Source of the DNA: Rhizobium oryziradicis
GTDB taxonomy: Bacteria; Pseudomonadota; Alphaproteobacteria; Rhizobiales; Rhizobiaceae
Direction: 5' to 3'
NCBI RefSeq assembly: GCF_001939045.1
Contig: NZ_MKIM01000025.1
Span: 181,707 to 245,706 of the forward strand
DNA: 64,000 nt
Part shown: positions 37,751 to 45,734 of the stretch, piece by piece
Layout of the letters: the number at the start of each line of letters is the position of its first letter
How positions within the stretch are numbered: the first letter of the stretch is position 1
Notes under the pieces: generated by a model
Told to the model about the DNA's origin: nothing
What the model saw: only the letters and a program-made list of their open reading frames with translations
The model's database searches: none
Made by a program: the position numbers and the translations under genes

Positions 37751-38038
37751 ATGGCAAAGGGATATTGGATTGCGCGGGTCGATGTGCGCGACGCTGAGCG
37801 CTACAAGGATTATATTTCAACGGCAAAGCCCGCCTTCGAGCGCTATGGTGCCGTCTTTCTGGCGCGTGGTGGCAAAACCGAAGCGGTTGAGGGTGTTTCG
37901 CGCGCCCGCAATGTGATCATTGAGTTTCCCAGCCTTCAAGATGCGCTCGATTGCTACAACTCGGCTGAGTATCAGGCGGCTGTGAAAATCCGTCAGGAAG
38001 TGGCCGATGGAGAGATCCTGCTCATCGAAGGCCAATGA
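37751..38038 (+). CDS. DUF1330 family protein
   Basis: A 95-residue dimeric alpha/beta-barrel-type protein. The family pattern is visible: GYWIARVDVRDAERYKDYI, FLARGGKTEAVEG, NVIIEFPSLQDALDCYNSAEYQ and a C-terminal EILLIEG. The ATG at 37751 follows GAGG. Two strong hairpins follow the stop. The function of DUF1330 proteins is not known. Confidence 0.85.
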   Translation: MAKGYWIARVDVRDAERYKDYISTAKPAFERYGAVFLARGGKTEAVEGVSRARNVIIEFPSLQDALDCYNSAEYQAAVKIRQEVADGEILLIEGQ

Positions 38039-38083
38039 TACCAAGGCTCGAAGATGCTCACGCATCCTCGCCTTGAAGGCATT

Positions 38084-38122
38084 GCAAATATCTCAAATGC
38101 ATTAGGTGCTTGAGATATTTGC
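38084..38122. repeat. 13-bp inverted repeat downstream of DUF1330 gene
   Basis: GCAAATATCTCAA and TTGAGATATTTGC pair perfectly around a 13-base loop. It may end the DUF1330 transcript, though no T-run follows. Confidence 0.65.
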
Positions 38123-38129
38123 AAAAGGA

Positions 38130-38162
38130 ATACTAAGAGTCATTTTCAATGAATCTTAGTAT
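38130..38162. repeat. 15-base inverted repeat, second of a tandem hairpin pair
   Basis: ATACTAAGAgtCATT and AATGaaTCTTAGTAT with a 3-base loop; two internal positions are unpaired. It lies 7 bases after the first hairpin. The ACTAAGAGTCATT core resembles a mobile intergenic repeat of rhizobia as I remember it. Confidence 0.6.
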
Positions 38163-38274
38163 GAGGCCAAAAGCCCCACCAGGACGGTGATGATTCTGCT
38201 TCACCTCTTGGTGCAATAGCGATAAGAGACAACAAGATGAATTGGTCTGACTATCCGATCTGCAGGAGCTATCT

Positions 38275-39252
38275 ATGACACTCGCAAATCTTCCGCCGCT
38301 TGTTACTGTTTTCGGTGGCTCCGGCCTCGTTGGTCGGCACGTGGTGCGGGTTCTGGCGCAGCGCGGCTATCGTGTGCGCGTGGCTGTACGCCGCCCCGAT
38401 CTCGCTGGCTTCGTGCTGCCCTTTGGCAATGTCGGACAAATTTCTCTCTCTCAGGCCAATCTGCGCTACAAGGACAGCGTGATCAAGGCAATCGAGGGGG
38501 CATCTTTCGTTGTCAATTGCGTTGGCATTCTGATGGAATCCGGCCGCAACAAATTTGATGCCGTGCAGGATTTTGGCGCGCGAACCGTGGCCGAAGCAAC
38601 CGCAGCCGCCGGTGCCAAGCTCGTGCACATTTCGGCCATCGGTGCCGATTCCAAATCAAAGTCAGCCTATGCCGCCAGCAAAGGCCGAGGCGAAGAGGCC
38701 ATTCTCAAGGCGCTGCCGGGTGCCATCATCCTGCGCCCCTCTATTGTCTTTGGACCGGAAGACAATTTCTTCAATAAATTTGCCGCAATGACCCGCATTG
38801 CCCCCTTCCTGCCGCTGATTGGTGGTGGCCAGACAAAATTCCAGCCGATCTTCGTGGAAGATCTGGCGCAAGCCGTGGGCAAAGCAGTCGACGGCCAGAT
38901 CAATGCCGGCATTTACGAACTCGGCGGGCCGGAAGTTCTGACCTTCAAGCAATGTCTTGAGGAAATGCTGCGTGTGGTGGATCGCCAGACACCACTGGTG
39001 TCGATCTCTTTTGGCATGGCGTCTTTCATCGCGGGCGTCGCATCCGCCATTCCGCTGATCACACCGCCCTTGACCAATGATCAGCTGACGCTTCTCAAGA
39101 GCGACAATGTTGTATCTGCAGCTGCCAAGGCTGAGGGACGCACATTGGAAGGCCTTGGCATCCATGGCCGGTCTGTCGCCGCTGTGCTGCCATCCTATCT
39201 GGTGCATTTCCGCCCAAAGGGCCAATACAGCCGCACCGGCAAGGCCGCTTAA
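38275..39252 (+). CDS. NDUFA9-like complex I-associated NAD(P)-binding protein
   Basis: A 325-residue atypical short-chain dehydrogenase: Rossmann motif VTVFGGSGLVGRHVVRVLAQRG, then VNCVGIL, HISAIGAD, Y-A-A-S-K-G-R-G (the YxxxK position is changed to YAASK) and ILRPSIVFGPEDNFFN. This combination matches the alphaproteobacterial NDUFA9-type proteins associated with respiratory complex I. The ATG at 38275 follows CAGGAG. Exact enzymatic activity is uncertain. Confidence 0.85.
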   Translation: MTLANLPPLVTVFGGSGLVGRHVVRVLAQRGYRVRVAVRRPDLAGFVLPFGNVGQISLSQANLRYKDSVIKAIEGASFVVNCVGILMESGRNKFDAVQDFGARTVAEATAAAGAKLVHISAIGADSKSKSAYAASKGRGEEAILKALPGAIILRPSIVFGPEDNFFNKFAAMTRIAPFLPLIGGGQTKFQPIFVEDLAQAVGKAVDGQINAGIYELGGPEVLTFKQCLEEMLRVVDRQTPLVSISFGMASFIAGVASAIPLITPPLTNDQLTLLKSDNVVSAAAKAEGRTLEGLGIHGRSVAAVLPSYLVHFRPKGQYSRTGKAA

Positions 39253-39492
39253 TCTCGCGATTAAAGCGCCGTGCACCCAAGAGGCGCGCGGCGCGGCAAC
39301 ACGTTTGATCTCCGGCGTCTTCTGTGCCAGCGTTGCACAAAAGACGCACCCTTGAATTAGTTCGATTAACCGCTGATTCAACTCATTCTGCTATTGAAGT
39401 TGCAACGAGCCCTGCGTAAACACAAGTCAGCGATCGGGACTCACATATCACGCGTCGCGCCATCAATTTCGATCTTTTGAGGTTCTTGTTTC

Positions 39493-39645
39493 ATGGGCAA
39501 GTCTATCGCACTGTTTTTCGCGTGTGCGGCTTTGGTAATTCTCGCTGGCTCCTTCGTGGCACCCACAACGGTTGCCGCCCGCAAGGGAAATTGCACCCCC
39601 GCCTATGGCGTTGATCCGTGCAGCACAGGCTCGATTACGCGCTAA
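39493..39645 (+). CDS. Small secreted cysteine-containing peptide (50 aa)
   Basis: A 50-residue reading frame with a Sec-type signal (SIALFFACAALVILAGSFV) and a short mature part ARKGNCTPAYGVDPCSTG containing two cysteines that could form a disulfide. GAGG lies 10 bases before the ATG, and a bidirectional terminator follows about 105 bases downstream. I recall similar short peptides as conserved hypothetical proteins in rhizobia; the function is unknown. The first cysteine lies inside the hydrophobic stretch and is not a clear lipobox. Confidence 0.6.
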   Translation: MGKSIALFFACAALVILAGSFVAPTTVAARKGNCTPAYGVDPCSTGSITR

Positions 39646-39747
39646 ACACAGGCGTCGCGGTTGGTTGTTTTCAAAACGACCACAGCCGGATCAGTTTAGT
39701 CTCTTTTGTCGAGATATTGCCTTTGGTAGATATGGTTTTACCACCAA

Positions 39748-39778
39748 AAAAGTGGCCCGCTTGATGCGGGCCTTTTTG
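39748..39778. terminator. Bidirectional terminator
   Basis: GGCCCGC and GCGGGCC (39754-39772) with a 5-base loop. TTTTTG follows on the plus strand and ACTTTTTTGG on the minus strand. It serves the small peptide gene on the left and uppP on the right. Confidence 0.88.
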
Positions 39779-39804
39779 TAATCATCATCTGCGCTGTCAA
39801 TGAC

Positions 39805-40611
39805 TTATCCGTAGATTTGCAGGGCGATGAGACCAACCACGCCAACAGCAATGCGCCACCAGGCGAAGGGTGTGTAGCCGCGCTTTGAGACAAAATCCAG
39901 CAAGCCGCGCACCACAAACAAGGCCGAGACAAAGGCTGCGATAAAGCCAAGCCCGATCAACATGCCGTCATCCATGCTCAACGCGTTGCGATTTTTGTAT
40001 AAATCCAGCACGAAAGCGCCCAACATGGTCGGCATGGCCAAAAAGAACGAGAATTCTGCGGCCGAGCGCTTGTCTGTGCCCATCAGCAGGGAGCCGACAA
40101 TGGTCGCCCCCGAGCGGGAGGTGCCGGGAATCATGGCCAGGCATTGGAAAAAGCCAATTTTCAACGCCAGTGACAGAGGATAATCCATCACGTCGGTGTA
40201 GCGCGGCGTGAAAGCCATGCGATCAACGATGAGAAGAATGACCCCGCCGACGATCAGCATGATGCAGATCAGCATCGGCGTTTCAAACAAGACAGCCTTG
40301 ATATAATCATGAGCGATGGCACCAATGACGGCAGCCGGCAAAAAGGCAACCAGAACGGCCAGAACAAAATGGCGACTGCGCGGATTGCTTGGCAAAGAAA
40401 AGGCGATAGACAATAATTTCTGGATATAAACGGTGAGAATGGCCAGAATGGCACCCAACTGAATCAGAACCGCAAACGTATTTCCCGGTGACTTGAATCC
40501 CAGAAATTGACCGGCCAGAAGCACATGCGCTGTGGATGAAACCGGTATGAATTCAGTCAACCCTTCAATAAGACCAAGAATGAGAGCACTGATGATCGAT
40601 TGATCTTCCAT
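39805..40611 (-). CDS. uppP: Undecaprenyl-diphosphatase UppP/BacA
   Basis: Inner-membrane phosphatase that regenerates undecaprenyl phosphate for peptidoglycan and O-antigen synthesis; loss gives bacitracin sensitivity. The 268 residues have about eight helices, the catalytic motif [19 protein letters not shown] and the second motif [13 protein letters not shown] at 40611, preceded by AAAGGAC; the frame extends to 40671. It is divergent from the FzlA-like gene and ends in a bidirectional terminator. Confidence 0.94.
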   Translation of the reverse strand: MEDQSIISALILGLIEGLTEFIPVSSTAHVLLAGQFLGFKSPGNTFAVLIQLGAILAILTVYIQKLLSIAFSLPSNPRSRHFVLAVLVAFLPAAVIGAIAHDYIKAVLFETPMLICIMLIVGGVILLIVDRMAFTPRYTDVMDYPLSLALKIGFFQCLAMIPGTSRSGATIVGSLLMGTDKRSAAEFSFFLAMPTMLGAFVLDLYKNRNALSMDDGMLIGLGFIAAFVSALFVVRGLLDFVSKRGYTPFAWWRIAVGVVGLIALQIYG

Positions 40612-40778
40612 GGATTGTCCTTTTGATGGGCGTGACAAGGCAAGCGATTCGCCTGTATGACGGAACCACAAACCTATAAACGCAAGCTTGCCCTCGTGGG
40701 AACCCTGGGCACGCCTGCCGCAATACGTAAACTGTAAAACACCACACGATCAACGCCCGAACCGGACATCAGCCAGCA

Positions 40779-41471
40779 ATGCCCACTTTATATCACCATC
40801 CCATGTCGACAACGTCACGTTTTGTCCGATTGATCCTGTCTGAATACGGTTTTCAGGCGGATCTGGTCGAAGAACAGACCTGGGAAAAGCGTCGGGAATT
40901 CCTCAACCTCAACCCGGCTGGCACGCTGCCAGTCTATGTTGATGATAATATGCGCACACTGTGCGGTGCGACGGTGATTTCCGAATTTCTCGATGAGACC
41001 CATGGCGTTTTGAAGCGTGATCGTCGCCTTTTGGCCGAAGATCCGTTCCAGCGGGCTGAAATCCGCCGTCTTGTCGATTGGTTTTTGCAAAAGATGGAGC
41101 AGGACGTGACCCGGCCTTTGGCGCGCGAGCGGGTTTTCAAGCTGCAAATCCCCAATGGTCTGGGCGGTGGTGCGCCCGATTCAAAAGTGCTGCGCACGGC
41201 GCGCGGCAATGTGCGCCAGCATATGAAATATCTCAGCTGGCTGGCTGGCTCGCGCACTTGGCTGGCAGGTGATCGTTTAAGCTATGGCGATCTGGCCGCC
41301 GGTGCTGCCATCTCAGTGCTGGATTATCTGGGCGAAATTGATTGGTCAGAATCGCCCATTGCCAAGGATTGGTATCAGCGTTTGAAATCGCGCCCGTCGT
41401 TTCGTCCACTTCTGGCAGAGCGCGTGCGCGGCCTGACCCCTGTGTCGCATTACGCTGATCTGGACTTTTGA
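40779..41471 (+). CDS. fzlA: GST-fold protein, probable FzlA cell-constriction factor
   Basis: A 230-residue glutathione-S-transferase-like protein: thioredoxin-fold domain (LYHHPMSTTSRFVRLILSEY, LNPAGTLPVYVDDNM) and helical C-terminal domain with WFLQKMEQDVTRPLARERVFK. This pattern matches alphaproteobacterial FzlA, an essential FtsZ-binding protein of Caulobacter that promotes constriction rather than a detoxifying GST. Assignment is from memory of the family; a simple GST is the alternative. It is divergent from uppP and directly followed by queG (11-base gap). Confidence 0.65.
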   Translation: MPTLYHHPMSTTSRFVRLILSEYGFQADLVEEQTWEKRREFLNLNPAGTLPVYVDDNMRTLCGATVISEFLDETHGVLKRDRRLLAEDPFQRAEIRRLVDWFLQKMEQDVTRPLARERVFKLQIPNGLGGGAPDSKVLRTARGNVRQHMKYLSWLAGSRTWLAGDRLSYGDLAAGAAISVLDYLGEIDWSESPIAKDWYQRLKSRPSFRPLLAERVRGLTPVSHYADLDF

Positions 41472-41482
41472 CGGAGTGGGCT

Positions 41483-42655
41483 ATGCCGCATGACCGCAAC
41501 AGCGACCGCGCGGCAGAAAAAGCAGCAGAAAAGCGGCGCAAGCTCACTGCTTTTCTGAAAGAAGAAGCGGCAGACAAAGGCTTCGATGTCTGTCGCATCA
41601 CCCCGCCCGACAGCATGCCGCAAGCCCCGGCGCGGCTGGACGCTTTTCTGGCCGCCAACCATCATGGCACCATGGCATGGATGAGCGAGACCAAGGAGCG
41701 CCGGGCTGATCCGCGGGTGTTGTGGTCTGATGTGCGCTCCGTTGCGATGTTTGGTCTCAACTATGGCCCCGACAGCGACCCGCGCGCCTTGCAAGACCAG
41801 CCGGAAAAAGCCGCGATCTCGGTTTACGCGCGCAATCGCGATTATCACGACATTATCAAAGGCAAGCTGAAAGAGGTTGCCACCCGCTTTGCCGCGCGCG
41901 CGGGCGAAGATGTGAAAGTGTTTGTCGATACTGCGCCTGTGATGGAAAAGCCCTTAGCGGAAGCCGCAGGCCTTGGCTGGCAGGGCAAGCATACCAATCT
42001 GGTCAGCCGCACCTTCGGCTCCTGGCTGTTTTTAGGTAGCCTGTTTACCACTGCCGATCTGGACATGGATGAGCGTGAGCGCGACCATTGCGGCTCGTGC
42101 CAATCCTGTCTGGATGCCTGTCCGACCGATGCCTTTCCTGCCCCCTATCAGATTGATGCCCGCCGCTGCATCTCTTACCTGACCATTGAACATAAGGGCG
42201 TGATTGATCGCACCCTTCGCTCCGCCTTTGGCAATCGCATCTATGGCTGTGATGACTGTCTAGCCGCCTGCCCGTGGAACAAGTTCGCCAGCCTGTCACG
42301 CGAGATGAAATTGCACGCAAGAGCCGATTTGCAAGCGCCCGACATTGCCTTTTTCCTGACGCTGGATGATGCCAGTTTTCGCAGCCATTTCAGCGGCTCT
42401 CCGGTCAAGCGCATTGGGCGCGACCGCTTTGTGCGCAATACACTGATTGCGGCTGGCAATTCCGGCATGCGAGCCTTCATTCCGCAGTGTCAGGCCTTGC
42501 TAACGGACCCCTCGCCCGATGTGCGTGGCATGGCGGTCTGGGCATTGTCGCGCCTGATGCCGCCTTCAGATTTTAAAAACCTTGCCCTATATAGTGTCCG
42601 CGAGCCCGATGAGGATGTTCGCAACGAATGGCGTGACGCAGGAGTGGAACAATGA
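41483..42655 (+). CDS. queG: Epoxyqueuosine reductase QueG
   Basis: Cobalamin-dependent iron-sulfur enzyme completing queuosine in the tRNA wobble position. The 390 residues contain KVFVDTAPVMEKPLAEAAGLGWQGKHTN and two ferredoxin-type clusters, CGSCQSCLDACPTDAFP and CDDCLAACPWN, followed by a HEAT-like C-terminal domain. The ATG at 41483 follows GGAG; a TTG at 41468 is ignored. It overlaps the next gene by four bases (ATGA). Confidence 0.95.
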   Translation: MPHDRNSDRAAEKAAEKRRKLTAFLKEEAADKGFDVCRITPPDSMPQAPARLDAFLAANHHGTMAWMSETKERRADPRVLWSDVRSVAMFGLNYGPDSDPRALQDQPEKAAISVYARNRDYHDIIKGKLKEVATRFAARAGEDVKVFVDTAPVMEKPLAEAAGLGWQGKHTNLVSRTFGSWLFLGSLFTTADLDMDERERDHCGSCQSCLDACPTDAFPAPYQIDARRCISYLTIEHKGVIDRTLRSAFGNRIYGCDDCLAACPWNKFASLSREMKLHARADLQAPDIAFFLTLDDASFRSHFSGSPVKRIGRDRFVRNTLIAAGNSGMRAFIPQCQALLTDPSPDVRGMAVWALSRLMPPSDFKNLALYSVREPDEDVRNEWRDAGVEQ

Positions 42656-43524
42656 CTCTACTGATTTTCGGGGCTGGATATTCTGGTAAAGCCATTGGTC
42701 AGCGCTTCCTCCAAGAGGGCCACACCGTGTTTGGCACCACCCGCTCCCCGGACAAGTCAAAAGCCCTCGCGGAAATCGGCATCAACCCGATTGTCTTTGA
42801 TGGGCAGCAGCTTTCACCCGTTCTGCTGGCGGCCATGGAAACCACCACGCATCTGGTACAATCCATTGCGCCGGGTGCCGATGGGGACCCGCTGTTGCGT
42901 CTGACAGGTGGTGATCTGAAAACCCTGATGCCCAACCTGGAGTGGATCAGCTATCTCTCCACTGTTGGCGTCTATGGCGACCACAATGGCGCGTGGGTGG
43001 ATGAAGAAACCCAGTGCAAGCCAGTCTCCATACGCTCAAAAGAACGGGTCGAGGCCGAAAATGCCTGGTGTGCCGCCGCACAACAGGCAAATGTTCCGCT
43101 GGCAACCTTGCGCCTGTCGGGCATTTACGGCCCGGGCCGCAATGGGCTGCTCAACCTTGCCCAAGGCACGGCCCGCAGACTGGTTAAAAAAGATCAGGTC
43201 TTTAACCGCATTCGAGTCGAGGATATTGCCTGCGCCACGCTGTTTTTGGCAATGGGCAAAGCCGATGGCATCTTCAATGTCACCGACCATGAACCCGCCC
43301 CGCCACAGGATGTGGTGACAGAGGCCGCCCGCCTGATGGGCATTGAACCACCGCCCGAGCTGCCATTTGAAACAGCAGAACTCTCTCCCATGGCGCGCTC
43401 GTTTTATGGCGAGAACAAGCGGGTGAAGAACGACAAAATCCGCGCCCTTGGCTTCACCTTTGCCTATCCTGACTACCGGGTTTCCCTTGAGCAATTGTGG
43501 ACTTCAGAGCCGTTGCAAGAGTAG
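42652..43524 (+). CDS. NAD-dependent epimerase/dehydratase-family protein (YeeZ-like)
   Basis: A 290-residue atypical SDR. The nucleotide-binding motif LIFGAGYSGKAIGQRFLQEG is followed by GTTRSPDK, ISYLSTVGVYGDH and LRLSGIYGPGRNGL. The catalytic YxxxK is not conserved (no Y...K pair at the expected place), as in YeeZ-like members. Start overlaps queG by four bases, so it is probably translationally coupled. No substrate is assigned. Confidence 0.85.
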   Translation: MTLLIFGAGYSGKAIGQRFLQEGHTVFGTTRSPDKSKALAEIGINPIVFDGQQLSPVLLAAMETTTHLVQSIAPGADGDPLLRLTGGDLKTLMPNLEWISYLSTVGVYGDHNGAWVDEETQCKPVSIRSKERVEAENAWCAAAQQANVPLATLRLSGIYGPGRNGLLNLAQGTARRLVKKDQVFNRIRVEDIACATLFLAMGKADGIFNVTDHEPAPPQDVVTEAARLMGIEPPPELPFETAELSPMARSFYGENKRVKNDKIRALGFTFAYPDYRVSLEQLWTSEPLQE

Positions 43525-43721
43525 GTTTTGCACGTTCATTCCCCAAATATGGCAAAAGTGGCAGAAATATTGCGCCCTTGCCTTATATTTTTTCCAATCA
43601 TGGCGGCATTCAAGGCATTTTATTTTGGCCTTTGAAAAAATATTTTGTGATCGAGGGTTGGAACCATAGCGCGCAATATTTTTGCGTATTTCCGCTGATT
43701 TTAAACAGTTTTTCTAAAACC

Positions 43722-43737
43722 TTACCAAATTGTTAAA
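43722..43737 (+). promoter_or_regulatory. Candidate CtrA box upstream of rlpA
   Basis: TTAC-N7-TTAAAC resembles the CtrA site TTAA-N7-TTAAC, with one mismatch in each half. It lies 62 bases upstream of the rlpA start. CtrA controls cell-cycle and division genes in alphaproteobacteria, which fits a division-associated target, but short A/T-rich matches arise by chance. Confidence 0.4.
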
Positions 43738-43798
43738 CGCGCACACCCATCACAAATATATCTTAACGTAACATTCCGTGATTACGTGAGGCACTTTT

Positions 43799-44254
43799 TT
43801 GCCATTTTTGACCACCCTTAAGCGTTCCCACGCAAAAAACGCCTCAAGAATTCACAATGAGGCAGCAAAACTGAAAAATGGGAATGTAACTTTGGTATCG
43901 TCAAGCAGATCGTTTATGACAGTCGCAGCTATTTCCACCCTCGTTGCTTTGGCACCTTGGCAAGCATTTGCTGCAACCTCATGCGGAGGGGCTTCCTGGT
44001 ACGCTGAACACTCGCGCACTGCTTCGGGTGAACACATGAACCCAAGCAAGTTGACCGCCGCCCACAAGACCCTGCCCTTCGGCACGCAGGTGAAAGTCAC
44101 CAATCGCAAGAACGGCAAAACCGTTGTGGTGCGGATCAATGATCGTGGACCCTTTATCAAGGGTCGCGTGCTGGATCTTTCCAAGGCCGCCGCTGCCAAT
44201 CTTGGCATGGTTGCCAGTGGCACCGGCAAGGTCTGTTATGAGTTGATGGGCTGA
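43799..44254 (+). CDS. rlpA: RlpA-like septal ring lytic transglycosylase (DPBB domain)
   Basis: An exported double-psi beta-barrel protein of up to 151 residues. A hydrophobic signal ([16 protein letters not shown]) precedes [58 protein letters not shown] and [11 protein letters not shown]. RlpA trims peptidoglycan glycan strands lacking stem peptides at the septum; the C-terminal SPOR domain of longer homologues is absent. The start is unclear: TTG at 43799 has GAGG upstream but leaves a 40-residue N-region; the ATG at 43916 gives a compact signal peptide but has no ribosome-binding site. Confidence 0.82.
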   Translation: MPFLTTLKRSHAKNASRIHNEAAKLKNGNVTLVSSSRSFMTVAAISTLVALAPWQAFAATSCGGASWYAEHSRTASGEHMNPSKLTAAHKTLPFGTQVKVTNRKNGKTVVVRINDRGPFIKGRVLDLSKAAAANLGMVASGTGKVCYELMG

Positions 44255-44321
44255 TACCGCTTGCTCATGGCAGCAATCCCCGCTACCACGCAAAGTCTGA
44301 CGGGTTAACACGGAGAAGACC

Positions 44322-45614
44322 ATGCGTTTGGGCGGCAGGCTTGCAGGAGCCATTGAAGTATTGGGCGATATTGAAACGCGGCGCAGGCCCGTTGCGGATT
44401 GCCTCAAGGATTGGGGCCTTGCCCATCGGTTTGCAGGCTCAGGCGATCGCGCCGCCATCGGCAATATTGTCTATGACGCGCTGCGCATGAGATCATCTCA
44501 CGCCTATATGATGGACGATGATAGCCCAACAGCTTTGGCCTATGCCGTTCTCTTGCGGCAATGGGGTTATTCGCCAGAAAGTTTGGCCCAAGCCCTTGAA
44601 GGTGACACCTATGCACCAACACCGCTGACCGAGAGCCAGACAGAAGCATTTCTGGCCCGAGATTTGACACAGGCACCTCTCGGTGTGCAGGGCGACATTC
44701 CGGATTGGGTCGTCCCCTCCTTTGAAGCCGCCTTTGGCGAGAATTGGCTGACGGAGGCCAAGGCGCTGGCCTTACGCCCCAGCCTTGATTTGCGCGTCAA
44801 CACCTTGAAGGCCAAACGCGAAAAGGTGCTGAAAGCGCTGGAGCGCTCCAACGTCAAGCCAGCAGCCCTCTCAAGCCTTGGTATTCGCGTTGAGGCGGGC
44901 GAAGGTGCTTCGCGCCTTCCCAACGTCACAGCGGAACTTGCCTTTCAAAAAGGCTGGTTTGAAGTGCAGGACGAAGGCTCGCAGCTGGTGTCCGCACTGG
45001 TGGAGCCAAGCGACAATGATCAGGTGCTGGATTTTTGCGCAGGCGGTGGCGGCAAAACGTTGGCCATGGCCGCAGCCATGCACAACAAGGGTCAGGTGCA
45101 CGCCTTTGACAGCGACCGAAAGCGGCTGGCTCCGATTATTGAGCGCCTGAAGCGTGCCGGTACACACAATGTGCAGGTGCATGACAATATCAAAGCCTTG
45201 CAGGCTCTTCTGGGACACTTCAGCAAGGTTCTGGTGGATGCGCCTTGCACCGGCACCGGCACATGGCGTCGTCGCCCAGACACCAAATGGCGCCTGACAG
45301 AGCGCAGCGTACAAGAGCGGGTGGAGCAGCAAAAGCAGGCGCTGGATGAAGCCGCCACTTACGTGCGTCCGGGTGGTGAGTTGGTCTATGTGACCTGCTC
45401 GGTTCTGCCCGAAGAAAACGATCGGCAGATTGAAGCCTTTTTGGAAAACCATCCCGAGTTCACCGCTGTGCCCATGGTAGACCGCTGGACAGCGCTGATT
45501 GGCGATGCCGCGCCAAAGCCCGTCTCCCAAAATGGAGCGAGCCTGACACTCAGCCCGGCAACAACCGGAACGGATGGATTTTTCTTTGCAAAACTGAAGC
45601 GCGCATCTCTCTAA
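44322..45614 (+). CDS. RsmB/NOP family rRNA cytosine-C5 methyltransferase
   Basis: A 430-residue SAM-dependent m5C methyltransferase resembling RsmB, with an N-terminal NusB-like helical region and a catalytic domain: VLDFCAGGGGKTLAMAAAM (SAM site), VLVDAPCTGTGTWRRRPD (motif IV cysteine) and YVTCSVLPEENDRQIEAF (motif VI catalytic cysteine). ATG at 44322 follows CGGAG. 16S position 967 is the known RsmB target; the exact substrate here is inferred only from family. Confidence 0.9.
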   Translation: MRLGGRLAGAIEVLGDIETRRRPVADCLKDWGLAHRFAGSGDRAAIGNIVYDALRMRSSHAYMMDDDSPTALAYAVLLRQWGYSPESLAQALEGDTYAPTPLTESQTEAFLARDLTQAPLGVQGDIPDWVVPSFEAAFGENWLTEAKALALRPSLDLRVNTLKAKREKVLKALERSNVKPAALSSLGIRVEAGEGASRLPNVTAELAFQKGWFEVQDEGSQLVSALVEPSDNDQVLDFCAGGGGKTLAMAAAMHNKGQVHAFDSDRKRLAPIIERLKRAGTHNVQVHDNIKALQALLGHFSKVLVDAPCTGTGTWRRRPDTKWRLTERSVQERVEQQKQALDEAATYVRPGGELVYVTCSVLPEENDRQIEAFLENHPEFTAVPMVDRWTALIGDAAPKPVSQNGASLTLSPATTGTDGFFFAKLKRASL

Positions 45615-45622
45615 GCTTTAAA

Positions 45623-45652
45623 ATGAATACCCTCAATTTTGAGGGTATTCAT
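45623..45652. repeat. 14-bp perfect inverted repeat between rsmB-like gene and imelysin operon
   Basis: ATGAATACCCTCAA and TTGAGGGTATTCAT are separated by two bases. It begins 9 bases after the rsmB-like stop and ends 82 bases before the first imelysin start. It may be a terminator (tail GATTATTTG) or an operator for the imelysin operon. Confidence 0.65.
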
Positions 45653-45734
45653 GATTATTTGACACCAGTTTAATTTTGCGCCATGACAGGCCATCCATCA
45701 AGAAAAGGTGCCAACAGGCACCAAAGGAGAGGGC

